Positions 1 to 10,955 are shown, counted from the first letter of the stretch. The stretch: 64,000 nucleotides of DNA from Photorhabdus thracensis (GCF_001010285.1 NZ_CP011104.1:1550001-1614000), one strand, 5' to 3'. The notes: a model not told the origin generated them from the letters alone. Numbers and translations are program-made.

Positions 1-28
1 GGGCCTTACTTAAATATTCAAAAATCTA

Positions 29-1039
29 TCAATGCTGAACTGCTCGTTTTTCAGGTGCTTTCATATAACGAAAGAAATCAGTATCCGGGCTTAACACCAG
101 AACATCTTTCCCATCTTCACTGAAGCTCTTCTCGTAAGCACGTAAGCTACGGATAAAGGCATAGAAGTCAGGATCTTTGCTGAATGCATCAGCAAACAGT
201 TTAGCAGCTTCTGCATCACCGGAACCGCGCAAAGTACGGGCTTCACGCTCCGCTTTCGCCAATGTTTCAGTCACTTGTTTATCTGCTGTTGCACGCAATT
301 TTTCTGCCTCTTCCTGACCCTGAGAGCGGTGACGACGGGCTACTGCTTCACGCTCTGCACGCATACGCTGGAAGATAGCTTCTGAAACTTCCAGTGGCAG
401 GTTAATCTGTTTGATACGCACATCAACAACCTCAATCCCCAGAGCAGCCATACTGTTCGGATTAATGGCCAGTTGTTTACTCGCTGTTTCTTTCTCTACA
501 CGAGCCGCCGCTGAGGCAATCGCATCATCGGCTTCACTGGTAGCCACTGCTTCGCCGTCAGTCGTACCTTTGTTCAGGGCGTCACGAACATCGGTAGTCA
601 GTTTACCACGGGAATCAGTCACAATGCCGCGAACATCCAGACGACCAATCTCAGAACGCAAACGGTCACTGAACTTACGTTTCAACAGAACTTCAGCCTG
701 AGAAATATCACCATTACCGGTAGCCAGATAGTAACGGCTGAAATCGATAATGCGCCATTTCAGGTAAGAATCAACAATCAGGTCTTTATTTTCACTGGTC
801 AGGAAACGGTCCGCCTGAATATCCATAGTCTGGATACGGGCATCAAGTGTTTTCACTGTTTCAATGAATGGCACTTTAAAGTGCAAACCCGGTGCATAAA
901 CAATCGGTTTATTTTCCGCGTCACGGGCAACCTTACTGAAACGCAGAACAATACCGCGCTGTCCTTCATGCACAACAAACACTGAAGTATACAAAGCCAC
1001 CAATACAGCAACAATAATAACGATGAATGACTTACGCAT
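29..1039 (-). CDS. hflC: HflC, FtsH-protease modulator (SPFH protein)
   Basis: Membrane-anchored SPFH/prohibitin-family protein that, with HflK, forms the periplasmic complex surrounding the FtsH AAA protease and restrains its activity on membrane substrates. A single N-terminal membrane segment (about residues 4-22) is followed by the SPFH domain. A charged Ala/Glu/Arg-rich coiled coil occupies about residues 225-290. The length of 336 aa is normal. The start lies 2 bases after the hflK stop, so the pair is translationally coupled, as in other enterobacteria. It is the last gene of the leftward hfq-hflX-hflK-hflC group visible here. Confidence 0.96.
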   Translation of the reverse strand: MRKSFIVIIVAVLVALYTSVFVVHEGQRGIVLRFSKVARDAENKPIVYAPGLHFKVPFIETVKTLDARIQTMDIQADRFLTSENKDLIVDSYLKWRIIDFSRYYLATGNGDISQAEVLLKRKFSDRLRSEIGRLDVRGIVTDSRGKLTTDVRDALNKGTTDGEAVATSEADDAIASAAARVEKETASKQLAINPNSMAALGIEVVDVRIKQINLPLEVSEAIFQRMRAEREAVARRHRSQGQEEAEKLRATADKQVTETLAKAEREARTLRGSGDAEAAKLFADAFSKDPDFYAFIRSLRAYEKSFSEDGKDVLVLSPDTDFFRYMKAPEKRAVQH

Positions 1040-1041
1040 GA

Positions 1042-2268
1042 TTATTGTCTCCCTACTCTGACAGTATCGTTACGCAGATTATCTGTACGGTTGTAATCTA
1101 CTGTCCGGTTTGAACTTAAGGGTTCTGTCGGGCGAGTAACCCGCGGGCTGGAAACAGTTGTATTACCAAGCTGACTTTCCACGGCTGTTTTACCACTGGC
1201 TGCATCGCTACGGAACATTTGCTCCAATGGCAGGACCATCAGGTTATTACTGTTCTCATTAGCAATAACTTTGCGGGTATTACTCAGTACTTTTTCCATA
1301 GTTTCAATATACAGACGCTCACGGGTAATTTCCGGTGCTGCCTTATATTCAGGCAGCATCTTGGCAAAACTCGCCACTTCACCCTGCGCTTCCAATACCA
1401 CACGCGCTTTATAAGCCTTAGCATCTTCGATTAATCGTTGAGCCTGACCATTTGCACGCGGTTGAACTTCATTAGCGTAAGCTTCCGCCTCACGAATGTA
1501 CTGCTGTTCATTTTCCCGGGCAGCAATCGCATCGTCAAATGACGCTTTTACTTCTTCCGGTGGACGGGCAGTCTGGAAGTTAACATCCAGCAAAGTAATA
1601 CCCATTTTGTATGGACGAATCGTTTCTTCCAGTACCTTCTGGGTATCGCTACGTACAATAGTACGGCCTTCAGTCAAGATTTTATCCATAGTGTATTTGC
1701 CGATAACACCGCGAACCGCGCTGTCAGTTGCCTGACGCAGGCTGTTATCAGGGCTTGTTACGCTATAGAGATAAGCGGCTGGATTCGTCACACGGTACTG
1801 AACGTTCATTTCCACGCGAACAACGTTTTCATCGGAAGTCAGCATCACACCGGATGCCGCCAGTTCACGAACAGATTCCACGTTGACCGGAACCACTTCA
1901 TCAATGAACGTTGGTTTCCAGTTCAGACCTGGCTGCACGATATGGCTCAATTTACCCAAACGGGTGACAACGCCACGTTCTGTTTCTTTAATCGTATAGA
2001 AACCACTGGCGGCCCAGATCACGATGATCGCGACAACAGCAAGGCTAACAATACGCCCGCCAAATTTTGCCCCCTGATCAGAGCCATTACCGCCCTTATT
2101 CCCACCGAAACCACCGAGTTTACTGCTCAGCTTACGGAACAGATCGTCGAGATCAGATGCCCCACGGTTTCGACTACCTTTGTTCCCGCCGGAGTTGCCG
2201 CTATTATTATTGCTGCTCCCCCACGGGTCGCGGTCTTGTCCGTTGTTTCCGGGCTGATTCCACGCCAT
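1042..2268 (-). CDS. hflK: HflK, FtsH-protease modulator (SPFH protein)
   Basis: Partner of HflC in the HflKC-FtsH complex of the inner membrane. The sequence shows a Gly/Asn/Ser-rich cytoplasmic N terminus (about residues 1-65) typical of HflK, one membrane segment near residues 72-92, an SPFH domain, and a Ser/Thr/Arg-rich C-terminal tail. At 408 aa it is close to the usual size. It sits between hflX, 104 bases upstream, and hflC, 2 bases downstream. Confidence 0.96.
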   Translation of the reverse strand: MAWNQPGNNGQDRDPWGSSNNNSGNSGGNKGSRNRGASDLDDLFRKLSSKLGGFGGNKGGNGSDQGAKFGGRIVSLAVVAIIVIWAASGFYTIKETERGVVTRLGKLSHIVQPGLNWKPTFIDEVVPVNVESVRELAASGVMLTSDENVVRVEMNVQYRVTNPAAYLYSVTSPDNSLRQATDSAVRGVIGKYTMDKILTEGRTIVRSDTQKVLEETIRPYKMGITLLDVNFQTARPPEEVKASFDDAIAARENEQQYIREAEAYANEVQPRANGQAQRLIEDAKAYKARVVLEAQGEVASFAKMLPEYKAAPEITRERLYIETMEKVLSNTRKVIANENSNNLMVLPLEQMFRSDAASGKTAVESQLGNTTVSSPRVTRPTEPLSSNRTVDYNRTDNLRNDTVRVGRQ

Positions 2269-2372
2269 GTTTTCGCTCCATTCTTTTATGATTGGTTTTC
2301 AGGCCAAGAGCTGCTTGTAAACAAACCAACTCTCAATCACACAAGTTTTCAGATATTCATCTGACAAGCACA

Positions 2373-3653
2373 TCAGACGATATAATCAAACAAATCCTGT
2401 TCTTGTTTGCACAGACGGCGCCAGTCAACAATTGGCATTCTCACTTCAATACCAACGTTGCCGTCCTCTTCTATCCACTCTTTCTCTATTGCCTGAAGTT
2501 GATAGAAGCGGCTGCGTAAACGACCCGCTTCTGGCGGCAAGCGCAATTCGTAGTGTGCGATTTCACCCGAAAGGCGCTCCGTTAACGCTTGTAACAACAA
2601 CGGGATACCTTCACCGGTTTGCGCCGACAACCAAACTCTGACCGGTAAGTTATCTTCGTTGCGATCAATACGCGGGATGAAGTCCCCCAGCATATCAATC
2701 TTATTCATCACCAGCAGTACCGGAATTTCATGAGCTTCAATTTCTTCCAGTACACTGTCAACCGCAGTAATATTTTCGTCCAGGCGACTATCCGCAGCAT
2801 CAACAACATGCAGCAATAGTGTTGCCTGCCGGGTTTCCTGCAATGTCGCTTTAAATGCCGCAACCAGATCATGAGGCAAATGACGGATAAAACCAACAGT
2901 ATCAGCCAACACTGCCGTGCCAACATCATCAACTCCAATCCGCCGCAACGTTGGATCCAGTGTTGCAAACAGCTGATCAGCCGTGTAAACCTCAGCGGAA
3001 GTCATACGGTTAAATAAGCTTGATTTCCCAGCGTTGGTATATCCCACCAGAGAAATCGTCGGTATATCCGCCTTATTCCGCGCCTGACGCCCCTGTTCAC
3101 GCTGCCTCTCAACCCGACTAAGGCGGCCCAGAATCTGGCGGATCCTATCCCGCAGTAAACGCCGGTCTGTCTCAAGCTGAGTTTCCCCCGGCCCCCTTAG
3201 ACCAATCCCACCTTTTTGACGTTCAAGGTGAGTCCATCCCCGGACAAGACGGGTAGAAAGATGGCGTAACTGCGCCAGCTCCACCTGCAACTTCCCTTCG
3301 TGAGTCCGTGCCCGTTGAGCAAAAATATCCAGAATCACACCAGTGCGATCGATCACCCGACACTGACAGAGCCGTTCAAGGTTACGCTCTTGCGCAGGGC
3401 TAAGAGTATGATTAAACAGCACAACATCAGCACCACTAGCCTGTACAGCCTCAGCAATCTCCTCAGCCTTACCTTCTCCGACAAAATATTTCGGATGAGG
3501 TGCTTTTCTGCTCCCTGTGACAATTTGAACAGGAACCACACCAGCAGAAGTTACCAGTGATTCAAACTCACTGAGATTGTCTGTGTCTTTATCCTGCGAG
3601 AAGAAAATGTGCACCACAACGGCTCGTTCACCGCCTTCATAACGCTCAAACAA
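2373..3653 (-). CDS. hflX: HflX, ribosome-associated GTPase
   Basis: Ribosome-splitting GTPase of the Obg-HflX family that rescues stalled ribosomes, notably under heat stress. The N-terminal HflX domain includes [11 protein letters not shown] near residues 151-161. The G domain has P-loop GYTNAGKSS at 204-212, G3 DTVGFI and G4 NKID. Length is 426 aa. It lies downstream of hfq with a 97-base gap that contains a hairpin, so part of its transcription may be attenuated there. A downstream gap of 104 bases separates it from hflK. Confidence 0.96.
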   Translation of the reverse strand: MFERYEGGERAVVVHIFFSQDKDTDNLSEFESLVTSAGVVPVQIVTGSRKAPHPKYFVGEGKAEEIAEAVQASGADVVLFNHTLSPAQERNLERLCQCRVIDRTGVILDIFAQRARTHEGKLQVELAQLRHLSTRLVRGWTHLERQKGGIGLRGPGETQLETDRRLLRDRIRQILGRLSRVERQREQGRQARNKADIPTISLVGYTNAGKSSLFNRMTSAEVYTADQLFATLDPTLRRIGVDDVGTAVLADTVGFIRHLPHDLVAAFKATLQETRQATLLLHVVDAADSRLDENITAVDSVLEEIEAHEIPVLLVMNKIDMLGDFIPRIDRNEDNLPVRVWLSAQTGEGIPLLLQALTERLSGEIAHYELRLPPEAGRLRSRFYQLQAIEKEWIEEDGNVGIEVRMPIVDWRRLCKQEQDLFDYIV

Positions 3654-3689
3654 AGGTGAGACCTCTCAGGCTGAGTAAAAAACTATAGG

Positions 3690-3725
3690 AAAAAACATAG
3701 GTAAAGTCTCCCTACCTATGTTTTT
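3690..3725 (-). terminator. Hairpin between hfq and hflX (terminator or attenuator)
   Basis: A 13-bp inverted repeat (3691-3703 with 3713-3725) is flanked by A and T runs on its two sides. On the minus strand it forms a stem ending in a T run just after the hfq stop. It probably ends most hfq transcripts and lets a fraction read into hflX. Confidence 0.7.
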
Positions 3726-3750
3726 CTTCATTTTGTTACCGTTCTCAAGC

Positions 3751-4059
3751 TTATTCAGCGCCATCACTTTCCTGTTGTACTGCCGGAGCGGAAGCTCCAC
3801 CAGAGTGGTAATTACCTACACTTGCCCCTACACCCGTATTGCTACTGTGATGAGAAACTGGGCGGGAAGGTACGACAGTCGAGATAGCGTGTTTATAAAC
3901 CATCTGGCTAACCGTATTTTTCAGTAAAATGACAAACTGGTCAAAAGATTCAATCTGACCCTGCAATTTGATGCCGTTGACCAAATAAATAGAAACCGGG
4001 ACCCTTTCACGCCGTAACGCGTTCAGGAACGGATCTTGCAAAGATTGCCCCTTAGCCAT
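3751..4059 (-). CDS. hfq: Hfq, RNA chaperone
   Basis: Hexameric Sm-like RNA chaperone that pairs small RNAs with mRNAs. Residues 1-65 form the conserved Sm core, with the Sm1 region around [13 protein letters not shown] and the Sm2 motif YKHAIS. Residues 66-102 form a disordered Ser/Gly/Ala-rich tail of normal length. It lies between miaA (110 bases upstream) and hflX, the classical enterobacterial context. The sRNA GlmZ encoded at 57.9-58.2 kb in this window is an expected client, by knowledge of E. coli. Confidence 0.98.
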   Translation of the reverse strand: MAKGQSLQDPFLNALRRERVPVSIYLVNGIKLQGQIESFDQFVILLKNTVSQMVYKHAISTVVPSRPVSHHSSNTGVGASVGNYHSGGASAPAVQQESDGAE

Positions 4060-4169
4060 TCTATATTTTCCTTATTTTGTTGTTTTTAACTAAGAACCTG
4101 GAGGTTCGAAAAAATGAACTACTCAAAAATTGCGCTTTGGTACTCATCAATTGTACACAATCAATAAAC

Positions 4170-5111
4170 CTATGCACTAACAACCTGCATAACTGTGCTT
4201 AAAGCCTGTTCAGGTTGAGAACTCTCCAACCAATGAACCGACTCCCAACCTCTGAGCCAAGTTATTTGACGCTTTGCCAATTGGCGTGTTGCACAAATAC
4301 CGCGATAAACCATTTCATCGTAGTTAATCTCGCCAGAAAGATAGGACCACATCTGGCGATAACCAACGCAACGAATAGAAGGTAAATCCACATGCAAATC
4401 ATTACGAGCATAAAGTGCTTTAACTTCTTCTTCAAATCCTGATTCAAGCATTTGATGAAAACGCGCTTCAATACGTTGATGAAGGATCTCACGCTTTGCC
4501 GGCGCAATAGCAAATTGATGGACACGGTAAGGAAGCACTTCTCCTGACAATCTCGTCATCTCAGTGAGAGTTTTACCTGAAATCAGAAAAACTTCCAGTG
4601 CCCGGGAAAGCCTCTGTGGATCATTGGGATGAATTCTTAACGCCGCCACTGGATCAACTTTCTGTAGCTGCTGATGCAATGCATTCCATCCTTGCTCTGC
4701 TGCCTGCTGCTCTATTTGCGCCCGAATAACCGGATCAGCAGAAGGCAAAGGGGATAAACCTTCAAGTAATGCCTTAAAATAGAGCATAGTTCCGCCAACT
4801 AACAGAGGAATACGCCCAGAAGCGGTAATTTCCGTCATTTCCCTCAACGCATCCTGACGGAAATCAGCCGCAGAATAAGGCTGAGAAGGGTCAAGAATAT
4901 CGATCAAACGATGAGGCGCCAACGCTTGCTCTTCTGTTGTTGGTTTAGCTGTACCAATATTCATTCCACGATAAATCAGCGCAGAATCAACGCTTATCAG
5001 TTCCACAGGAAGATGCTGGCGCAAAGCGATAGATAAGGCGGTTTTGCCTGAGGCCGTCGGCCCCATAACAAAGATTGCCGCTGGCAGATGCTGAGTTTTC
5101 TGATCACTCAT
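4170..5111 (-). CDS. miaA: MiaA, tRNA dimethylallyltransferase
   Basis: Transfers a dimethylallyl group to A37 of tRNAs reading UNN codons, the first step of ms2i6A formation. The P-loop GPTASGKT (residues 17-24) and the [16 protein letters not shown] substrate loop are present, and length is 313 aa. I chose the ATG at 5111 (protein MSDQKT...) because it overlaps the mutL stop by 8 bases, the usual arrangement. An upstream in-frame ATG at 5144 would add 11 residues inside mutL. Confidence 0.95.
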   Translation of the reverse strand: MSDQKTQHLPAAIFVMGPTASGKTALSIALRQHLPVELISVDSALIYRGMNIGTAKPTTEEQALAPHRLIDILDPSQPYSAADFRQDALREMTEITASGRIPLLVGGTMLYFKALLEGLSPLPSADPVIRAQIEQQAAEQGWNALHQQLQKVDPVAALRIHPNDPQRLSRALEVFLISGKTLTEMTRLSGEVLPYRVHQFAIAPAKREILHQRIEARFHQMLESGFEEEVKALYARNDLHVDLPSIRCVGYRQMWSYLSGEINYDEMVYRGICATRQLAKRQITWLRGWESVHWLESSQPEQALSTVMQVVSA

Positions 5112-7005
5112 GAGTAAGGGATGCCACCACTGCTTGTAAATCAATTAATTGTAATAGCCCATCTGGTGGAGATTTTACCAGTTGTGGGCAAAGCCGCTCA
5201 ACATCAGCCAATAACTGTATTGCCTGAGCAACATTCCATGTTTCATGCTCACTGCCAATATGACGAACAAGCCAAGTTACAATCTGTTCTGCCAATATTG
5301 ATGGCTGCTGAGCCAAATAGTTTAACAATTCAGGAATTAATTTGGGCAAATTTTGCTGGCGCAATGGTAACGATACAGCACGTAGTGTTGCTTTTCCATG
5401 AGATACAGACGCTTCGATACCAAAAGAGCCTAATAAGTCACTATAACAATTTAAAGCACTAGCTTCTTCCTTACTGAGAGCCAGTTTCAGCGGGATCAAA
5501 AGTGGTTGTGGTTTTAGTCCTTGCTCCGTTGGTGTCAACTGCACTTGTTTTAACCAGCGTTCAGCGACCGGCAAAGATAACAGCCCAATACCTAACGGAG
5601 ATTCAATCAGAGCGTAACATGGCGGATATATGCTCAACACTTTACCAAAACTATGACTGTTATTTTTAACCTGAACAGGAACAGGCGTCACTTTTGCCGC
5701 CATAACAGGAGCGATTCTTGCCGGGAACAGCTCTCTTTTCTCTTCGGGTTCCGGCACAGATTGCATCAGCTTCTGATACAGCTCGCCCTGAGGTTTTTGA
5801 TAATTGTCTCCATGATACTGACGGTTTTCACCACTGCGGGAAAAACCCGTATTACTCTTACCTGATAAAGTCTCTTTTGGTGATGAAGTTGCCGCAGATG
5901 CGGTGTTATTTTGCCGGGAAAAATGATTTTCTCCTGCTGATGGGCGGTTTTCCGGCTCCCAGACCGGCGCAGGTTCACAACATGCTATATCCAGCTCAAC
6001 GCCGCTTCCACGCTGTTTTAATACGGCAGTGACCCCCTGATAGATAAAATCGTGTACCAGGCGGGCCTGATGGAAGCGAACTTCATGCTTCGCCGGATGT
6101 ACATTAACATCCACCTGATGCGGATCAACTTCCAGATACAAAACAAAAGCCGGCTGCTGTTCTCCCTTGATCAAATCTTGATAAGCCTGACGGATAGCAT
6201 GATTAATTAAGCGATCACGCATCATACGTCCGTTAACATAGCAATATTGAATATCTCCACTGACCGTCGCATTCATCGGATCCGCAACCCATCCCTTGAT
6301 GGATAAATCTCCATGCTGCCAGGAAAGAGCAAGCGCCTGCTGCATAAAAGCGGTACCACAAATAGAAGCCAAACGTCGTTCATACTGTGATTCCTCTTTT
6401 GCCGGCCGGTACTGGCGAACCAACTTGCCGTTATGATGCAAATTGATTGATACATCCAGACGCGCCAGCGCAATGCGTCTGACAACCTCATCAATATGAC
6501 CAAATTCCGTTTTTTCTGTTCGCAGAAATTTACGTCGCGCAGGTGTGTTATAAAACAGATCTAACACTTCAACCGTACTGCCTACCGGATGAGCAGCTGG
6601 CTTCACGGTGACTTCCATATCCCGTCCTTCAGCGTATGCTTGCCAGGCTTCATTCTGCCCTTCAGTACGGGAAGTCAATGTCAGACGCGAAACTGAGCTG
6701 ATACTGGCCAGCGCCTCTCCGCGGAATCCCATACTGATAATCGCTTCCAGATCATCCAGTGTGGCAATCTTACTGGTGGCATGACGAGCCAGTGCCAAAG
6801 CAAGATCCTGATGATTGATTCCACAACCATTATCACGGACACGGATAAGTTTTACTCCACCGCGTTCAATTTCAATATCAATGCGGCTGGCTCCAGCATC
6901 AAGACTATTCTCCATCAACTCCTTGACTACTGATGCAGGACGTTCTACTACTTCGCCAGCAGCAATTTGGTTTGCCAATTGAGGAGGTAAAATCTTGATC
7001 GCCAT
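5104..7005 (-). CDS. mutL: MutL, mismatch-repair ATPase
   Basis: GHKL-family ATPase that links MutS mismatch recognition to MutH incision and UvrD unwinding. ATP-binding motifs are [12 protein letters not shown] (near residue 34), DNGCGI and GFRGEAL. The linker (about residues 340-430) is Ser/Asn/Gln-rich and variable, and the C-terminal dimerisation domain follows. The DQHA metal-binding endonuclease motif of MutH-less species is not seen, as expected for an enterobacterium. At 633 aa it is close to the E. coli protein. It sits 9 bases after amiB. Confidence 0.97.
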   Translation of the reverse strand: MAIKILPPQLANQIAAGEVVERPASVVKELMENSLDAGASRIDIEIERGGVKLIRVRDNGCGINHQDLALALARHATSKIATLDDLEAIISMGFRGEALASISSVSRLTLTSRTEGQNEAWQAYAEGRDMEVTVKPAAHPVGSTVEVLDLFYNTPARRKFLRTEKTEFGHIDEVVRRIALARLDVSINLHHNGKLVRQYRPAKEESQYERRLASICGTAFMQQALALSWQHGDLSIKGWVADPMNATVSGDIQYCYVNGRMMRDRLINHAIRQAYQDLIKGEQQPAFVLYLEVDPHQVDVNVHPAKHEVRFHQARLVHDFIYQGVTAVLKQRGSGVELDIACCEPAPVWEPENRPSAGENHFSRQNNTASAATSSPKETLSGKSNTGFSRSGENRQYHGDNYQKPQGELYQKLMQSVPEPEEKRELFPARIAPVMAAKVTPVPVQVKNNSHSFGKVLSIYPPCYALIESPLGIGLLSLPVAERWLKQVQLTPTEQGLKPQPLLIPLKLALSKEEASALNCYSDLLGSFGIEASVSHGKATLRAVSLPLRQQNLPKLIPELLNYLAQQPSILAEQIVTWLVRHIGSEHETWNVAQAIQLLADVERLCPQLVKSPPDGLLQLIDLQAVVASLTHE

Positions 7006-7014
7006 ATTTAACCC

Positions 7015-8316
7015 TTACTTCCTGGCTGCTTTAGGTGCAGCCTGTAATGGATGCGCCAGAAAATAGTTGCGCAATCCTTGATGGATAGCGCTTGCCAGCT
7101 TATCCTGAAAATCACTGGAACCAAGCAATACTTCTTCAGATGAGTTACTGATAAATCCAGTTTCTACCAAAATTGAAGGGATATCCGGTGAGCGTAGCAC
7201 ACCCAAACTGGCATGTTCTGGCGAACGTTTATGTAATGAACCAACTTTGCGCAACTCATTCAAAACCTGTACTGCAACGTTATAACCCACCCGTTGAGAG
7301 TGACCGAATTGTAAATCCAGTACCGCCTGGCTTAGATAAGGATCTGCACCATTTGCCAGTGCATCGCCTGCACCGCCCAGTAATTCAGACTGTTTCTCAT
7401 GCTGCTCAAGCCAATTACCCAATTCGCTGTTTGCTCGCTTGTTTGACAGTACCCAGACAGAAGCACCACGCGCACTGCGATTGGGCGCAGCGTCAGCATG
7501 AATAGAAACCAGCATATTCGCGCTATGCTTACGCGCAACCTCAGAACGACCTGCAACAGAAATAAAATAGTCTCCACTGCGGGTCAAAACGGGTTTGAAC
7601 ATAGGATCATTGCGCAATAGCGCTTCCAATTTACGCGCAACACTAATAGTGACATTCTTCTCTTTCAGTCCATGTTGCCCGATCGCACCAGGGTCTTGTC
7701 CGCCATGTCCCGCATCAATCGCAACAACAACCCGCAGACTCCCCTTGGGAGTAATTTGTGGCGTCGCCTTTTTTGTCGCCGCTGGTTTATTATCAGTAAT
7801 GGCTGATTTACTGGCTGCCCCTTGTGAACTTTCTCTGAAAACAAGATTACTGACAGGAGCACCAGAAGCCCGCAAGGTAAAAATAACCCGATATTCACTA
7901 CCCGACTGCTGCACTATAGAGTTGACTTTAACTTTTTTATTTAGTTCAAACACAATACGTTTTTTTTGTGCATCAGGTGCCTGACTGGCGCGAATTTTCT
8001 TCACTAAATCCAGTCCCGGCAAATTCATTGGCAAGCCAATAATATTTCCTGACTGGTGAATATCTACCACTAAACGTTCCGGTGAATGCAATGGGAAAAA
8101 GCTGTAATCAGGGCGACTACCTGAAAAAACCATCGTCACTTTGGATTCACTGACACTATTACTCACGTGGATATTGGATAAAGTCGCCGCTGTCGCTGTT
8201 ACCACCACTAAACTGCTCATCATGATAAACAGCCAGCAAATTATCATAAAACTGATTTGCCATTTCTTTATCATTTTTGCAACTAAAGGGTGCATCATGG
8301 TCGGGTGATCCCTCAT
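7015..8316 (-). CDS. amiB: AmiB, N-acetylmuramoyl-L-alanine amidase
   Basis: Periplasmic zinc amidase that splits septal peptidoglycan during daughter-cell separation, normally activated by EnvC. The N terminus has a hydrophobic signal segment (about residues 22-45) ending near TATAA. An AMIN domain follows, then an Amidase_3 domain with zinc motif [14 protein letters not shown] and catalytic region ETGFISN. The ATG at 8316 overlaps the tsaE stop as ATGA. A later start at Met7 or Met8 is possible. Length is 433 aa. Confidence 0.95.
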   Translation of the reverse strand: MRDHPTMMHPLVAKMIKKWQISFMIICWLFIMMSSLVVVTATAATLSNIHVSNSVSESKVTMVFSGSRPDYSFFPLHSPERLVVDIHQSGNIIGLPMNLPGLDLVKKIRASQAPDAQKKRIVFELNKKVKVNSIVQQSGSEYRVIFTLRASGAPVSNLVFRESSQGAASKSAITDNKPAATKKATPQITPKGSLRVVVAIDAGHGGQDPGAIGQHGLKEKNVTISVARKLEALLRNDPMFKPVLTRSGDYFISVAGRSEVARKHSANMLVSIHADAAPNRSARGASVWVLSNKRANSELGNWLEQHEKQSELLGGAGDALANGADPYLSQAVLDLQFGHSQRVGYNVAVQVLNELRKVGSLHKRSPEHASLGVLRSPDIPSILVETGFISNSSEEVLLGSSDFQDKLASAIHQGLRNYFLAHPLQAAPKAARK

Positions 8317-8777
8317 AAATATTTCAAATTATCTAACAGGCTCTCACCATATTCAGACAAAGCAATAAAATGTGCCTGTCGCCCTTCGGGCTGGTAACTC
8401 AAATGTAATTTAATATCCGCATCCGGCAATACACCTTCTCCTTGCTGAGGCCATTCCACCAAACAAATAGCATCCTGATGGAAATAATCACGAACTCCCA
8501 TAAACTCCAGCTCTTCCGGATCAGCCAACCGGTAAAGATCAAAATGGTAAACCGGCCTCGGCGTTAAAGCGTAAGGTTCAACCAAAGTGTAGGTTGGGCT
8601 TTTTACATGCCCTTGATGGCCCAGGGACTGCAAAAAACCACGGCTGAATGTCGTCTTACCGGCACCTAAATCACCATATAAATAAATTACACTGCCATGA
8701 TTACAGGCAGCCGCAACCGCGCCTCCAAGGGAAACCGTCGCTTCTTCATCTTGAAGTGATAAAACAAGTTCTTTCAT
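8313..8777 (-). CDS. tsaE: TsaE, tRNA t6A-modification ATPase
   Basis: Small P-loop ATPase of the TsaBDE complex needed for N6-threonylcarbamoyl adenosine at A37 of ANN-decoding tRNAs. Walker [14 protein letters not shown] lies near residues 35-47, and the TYTLVEPY and HFDLYRL segments are typical. Length is 154 aa. It overlaps amiB by 4 bases. In E. coli nnr (yjeF) lies between tsaE and queG. Here only about 170 bases separate tsaE from the divergent queG and nnr is absent. Confidence 0.96.
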   Translation of the reverse strand: MKELVLSLQDEEATVSLGGAVAAACNHGSVIYLYGDLGAGKTTFSRGFLQSLGHQGHVKSPTYTLVEPYALTPRPVYHFDLYRLADPEELEFMGVRDYFHQDAICLVEWPQQGEGVLPDADIKLHLSYQPEGRQAHFIALSEYGESLLDNLKYL

Positions 8778-8948
8778 CGAATAATATCTGCTGTTTTATT
8801 AATTCGTCAGCTAAAACAATAACCCTAACACAACTCTATTATCAACATTTAACATCTTCTGCTCAGTTTCACCGCTGAACTCACTATTTTTGGCCTGCAA
8901 CAGATTATGCTATACTGCGACTCCTTGCAGCATAAACTAATTTCCGCC

Positions 8949-10106
8949 ATGGCAACTTCTCTCGATCTCAATCTCTTGGTCACAAGCATCAAACAATGGG
9001 GCCTCTCTCTTGGTTTTCAGCAAGTTGGCATTTGTGATATTGATTTATCAGCAGAAGAGCCGAAGCTCCAGGAATGGCTGGATAAACAGTATCACGGTGA
9101 AATGGCATGGATGAAACGCCACGGTATGATGCGTACCCGCCCAAATGAACTGCTGCCAGGAACATTGCGCATCATTAGTGTAAGAATGAATTATCTCCCT
9201 GCCAAAGCCTCTTTTGCCAGCACACTCAGTGATTCTACACTCGGTTATATAAGCCGTTACGCTTTGGGAAGAGATTATCACAAACTACTGCGCCAACGTC
9301 TGAAGAAACTGGGTGAACAAATTCAAGACTATTGCCATGACTTCGAATATCAAGGCATCCTTAATTTCCGGCCTTTTGTTGATTCTGCACCAATAATGGA
9401 ACGCCCACTAGCTGCTAAGGCCGGATTAGGCTGGGTTGGTAAACACTCGCTTATCCTTAATAGAGAAGCTGGCTCATGGTTCTTTCTTGGTGAACTACTG
9501 ATAAATCTTCCCCTACCTGTAGACACGCTACAGGAAGAACAATGTGGCCGCTGTGTGGCCTGTATGACAACCTGCCCAACAGGTGCAATTATTGCTCCTT
9601 ATACCATTGATGCCCGCCGTTGCATTTCTTATCTCACGATTGAATTGGAAGGTGTTATTCCTGAAGAGTTTCGCCCACTGATGGGAAACCGCATTTATGG
9701 TTGTGATGACTGCCAGATTATTTGTCCGTGGAACCGCTTTTCCCAACTAACAGATGAAGGTGATTTCAGCCCCCGGGCAACATTACATACGCCGGAATTA
9801 TTAGATTTATTCAATTGGAGTGAAGAAAAATTCCTGCGAATAACAGAAGGTTCTGCAATCCGCCGTATCGGGCATTTACGCTGGTTACGCAATATTGCGG
9901 TTGCCTTGGGAAACGCACCATATCAAGACAACATCGTTCTATCTCTGCAACAGAAACTAGGATTAAACACAATGCTTGATGAACATATTCATTGGGCTAT
10001 TGACCAACAAATGACTCGCCGGGCAACCAATACTGTCAATGTACAAACTTCTCAACAAAAACGGCTTATCCGAGCGATAACCAAAGGCTTACCCAGAGAT
10101 GCTTAA
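8949..10106 (+). CDS. queG: QueG, epoxyqueuosine reductase
   Basis: Cobalamin-dependent iron-sulfur enzyme that reduces epoxyqueuosine to queuosine in tRNA. Two 4Fe-4S clusters are visible: CGRCVACMTTCPTGAI, and CDDCQIICPWN with an additional upstream Cys. I chose ATG 8949 (MATSLDLN), giving 385 aa. An in-frame ATG at 8907 would add 14 atypical residues. It is transcribed away from tsaE, and the spacer after its 3' end carries the datA-like site. Confidence 0.95.
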   Translation: MATSLDLNLLVTSIKQWGLSLGFQQVGICDIDLSAEEPKLQEWLDKQYHGEMAWMKRHGMMRTRPNELLPGTLRIISVRMNYLPAKASFASTLSDSTLGYISRYALGRDYHKLLRQRLKKLGEQIQDYCHDFEYQGILNFRPFVDSAPIMERPLAAKAGLGWVGKHSLILNREAGSWFFLGELLINLPLPVDTLQEEQCGRCVACMTTCPTGAIIAPYTIDARRCISYLTIELEGVIPEEFRPLMGNRIYGCDDCQIICPWNRFSQLTDEGDFSPRATLHTPELLDLFNWSEEKFLRITEGSAIRRIGHLRWLRNIAVALGNAPYQDNIVLSLQQKLGLNTMLDEHIHWAIDQQMTRRATNTVNVQTSQQKRLIRAITKGLPRDA

Positions 10107-10123
10107 TTATTAACCATCCTGGC

Positions 10124-10391
10124 AGTGTATAAAAAAATTCAAATAATTTTCCTGTGAATAAAATAAAAATTCCTTGCTGATCAATGCTCAAAAAAAGCGC
10201 AAGTGATCAATATGGTATTTCTTAATGAAGGACTATTCCGAAAAACTATCAATAACTTATAGGAGAAACATTGATTTTATAAAATGTAAGATCAGGAAAA
10301 TCTGAAAGAAACAGCCTGTGGATAAGTCTGTGTGGTAATTTTAAGGTGTCGTACTTATTTACCAGGAAATCACTTTCTATTCTGTGGATAA
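10124..10391. promoter_or_regulatory. Candidate datA-like cluster of DnaA boxes with an IHF site
   Basis: In the 450-base spacer after queG, three 9-mers fit the DnaA-box consensus TTATNCACA on the minus strand: 10153-10161 (TGTGAATAA as written), 10317-10325 and 10383-10391 (both TGTGGATAA). A one-mismatch box lies at 10124-10132. A perfect IHF consensus, TATCAATAACTTA, lies at 10247-10259 between the left and right boxes. From memory, E. coli datA, the DnaA-ATP hydrolysis/titration locus, lies next to queG and glyVXY and also has an IHF site between DnaA boxes. Function here is inferred from boxes plus synteny. Confidence 0.6.
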
Positions 10392-10557
10392 AAAATAGAA
10401 ACCAACACCGAACCCTATAGCCCAAAAATCGAACCAAAATAAGCGAGTATTATCATTGGGGAAGAAACTTGGAGAGGGAAGCAAATCGTTTGAATCCCAC
10501 TTAACTTATTGATTCAACAGATATTTTTAAATAGATCATCGTTGAAAGGAGTGCATT

Positions 10558-10683
10558 ATGTACCACCCTCAAAAGTTTGGCAAGCAGAAGTTGAAAAAAC
10601 TTTCGGAGTTAAAGGATCATGCCTTTCCCCTTCCTGTGTGTCCTGTGCCAAAGAAAGACAGAGAACCTATAACCAAGCAATAA
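10558..10683 (+). CDS. Possible 41-aa lysine-rich small protein, unrecognised
   Basis: A 41-codon frame starts with ATG behind a strong ribosome-binding site (AAAGGAG, 6 bases before the start). The product is basic and Pro/Lys-rich (begins MYHPQKFGKQ) with no family I recognise. An overlapping 100-codon frame from 10509 in another phase lacks a comparable ribosome site. The surroundings are gene debris, so this may be a fragment. The call rests on the ribosome site alone. Confidence 0.3.
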   Translation: MYHPQKFGKQKLKKLSELKDHAFPLPVCPVPKKDREPITKQ

Positions 10684-10955
10684 CTCTTAACGGACAAACA
10701 TCATACATTCGGAATTTTTTAGCACAAAACGCCATGAATATAAGAACCCCAGATGAGCATCTGCAAATCAAAAATTGGAGCGGAAAAATGCAACTCACGG
10801 TAACTAACTAAAAAATAATAATTTTTCCTACTTTGCTTCATATCCGTAGACTTGTTTGTTCTGCTTTTCAAAAAAAGCTGCATTTGCTTAATTGGTTCAG
10901 TCATTTTACAATCAATTTATTGACTTTTTATAGTCTATATTTAGTCTTATTCGAT

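Noticed and set aside
10249-10437. 62-codon minus-strand frame over the DnaA-box region
   Set aside because: It has no family pattern and overlaps the box cluster; A+T-rich chance frame.
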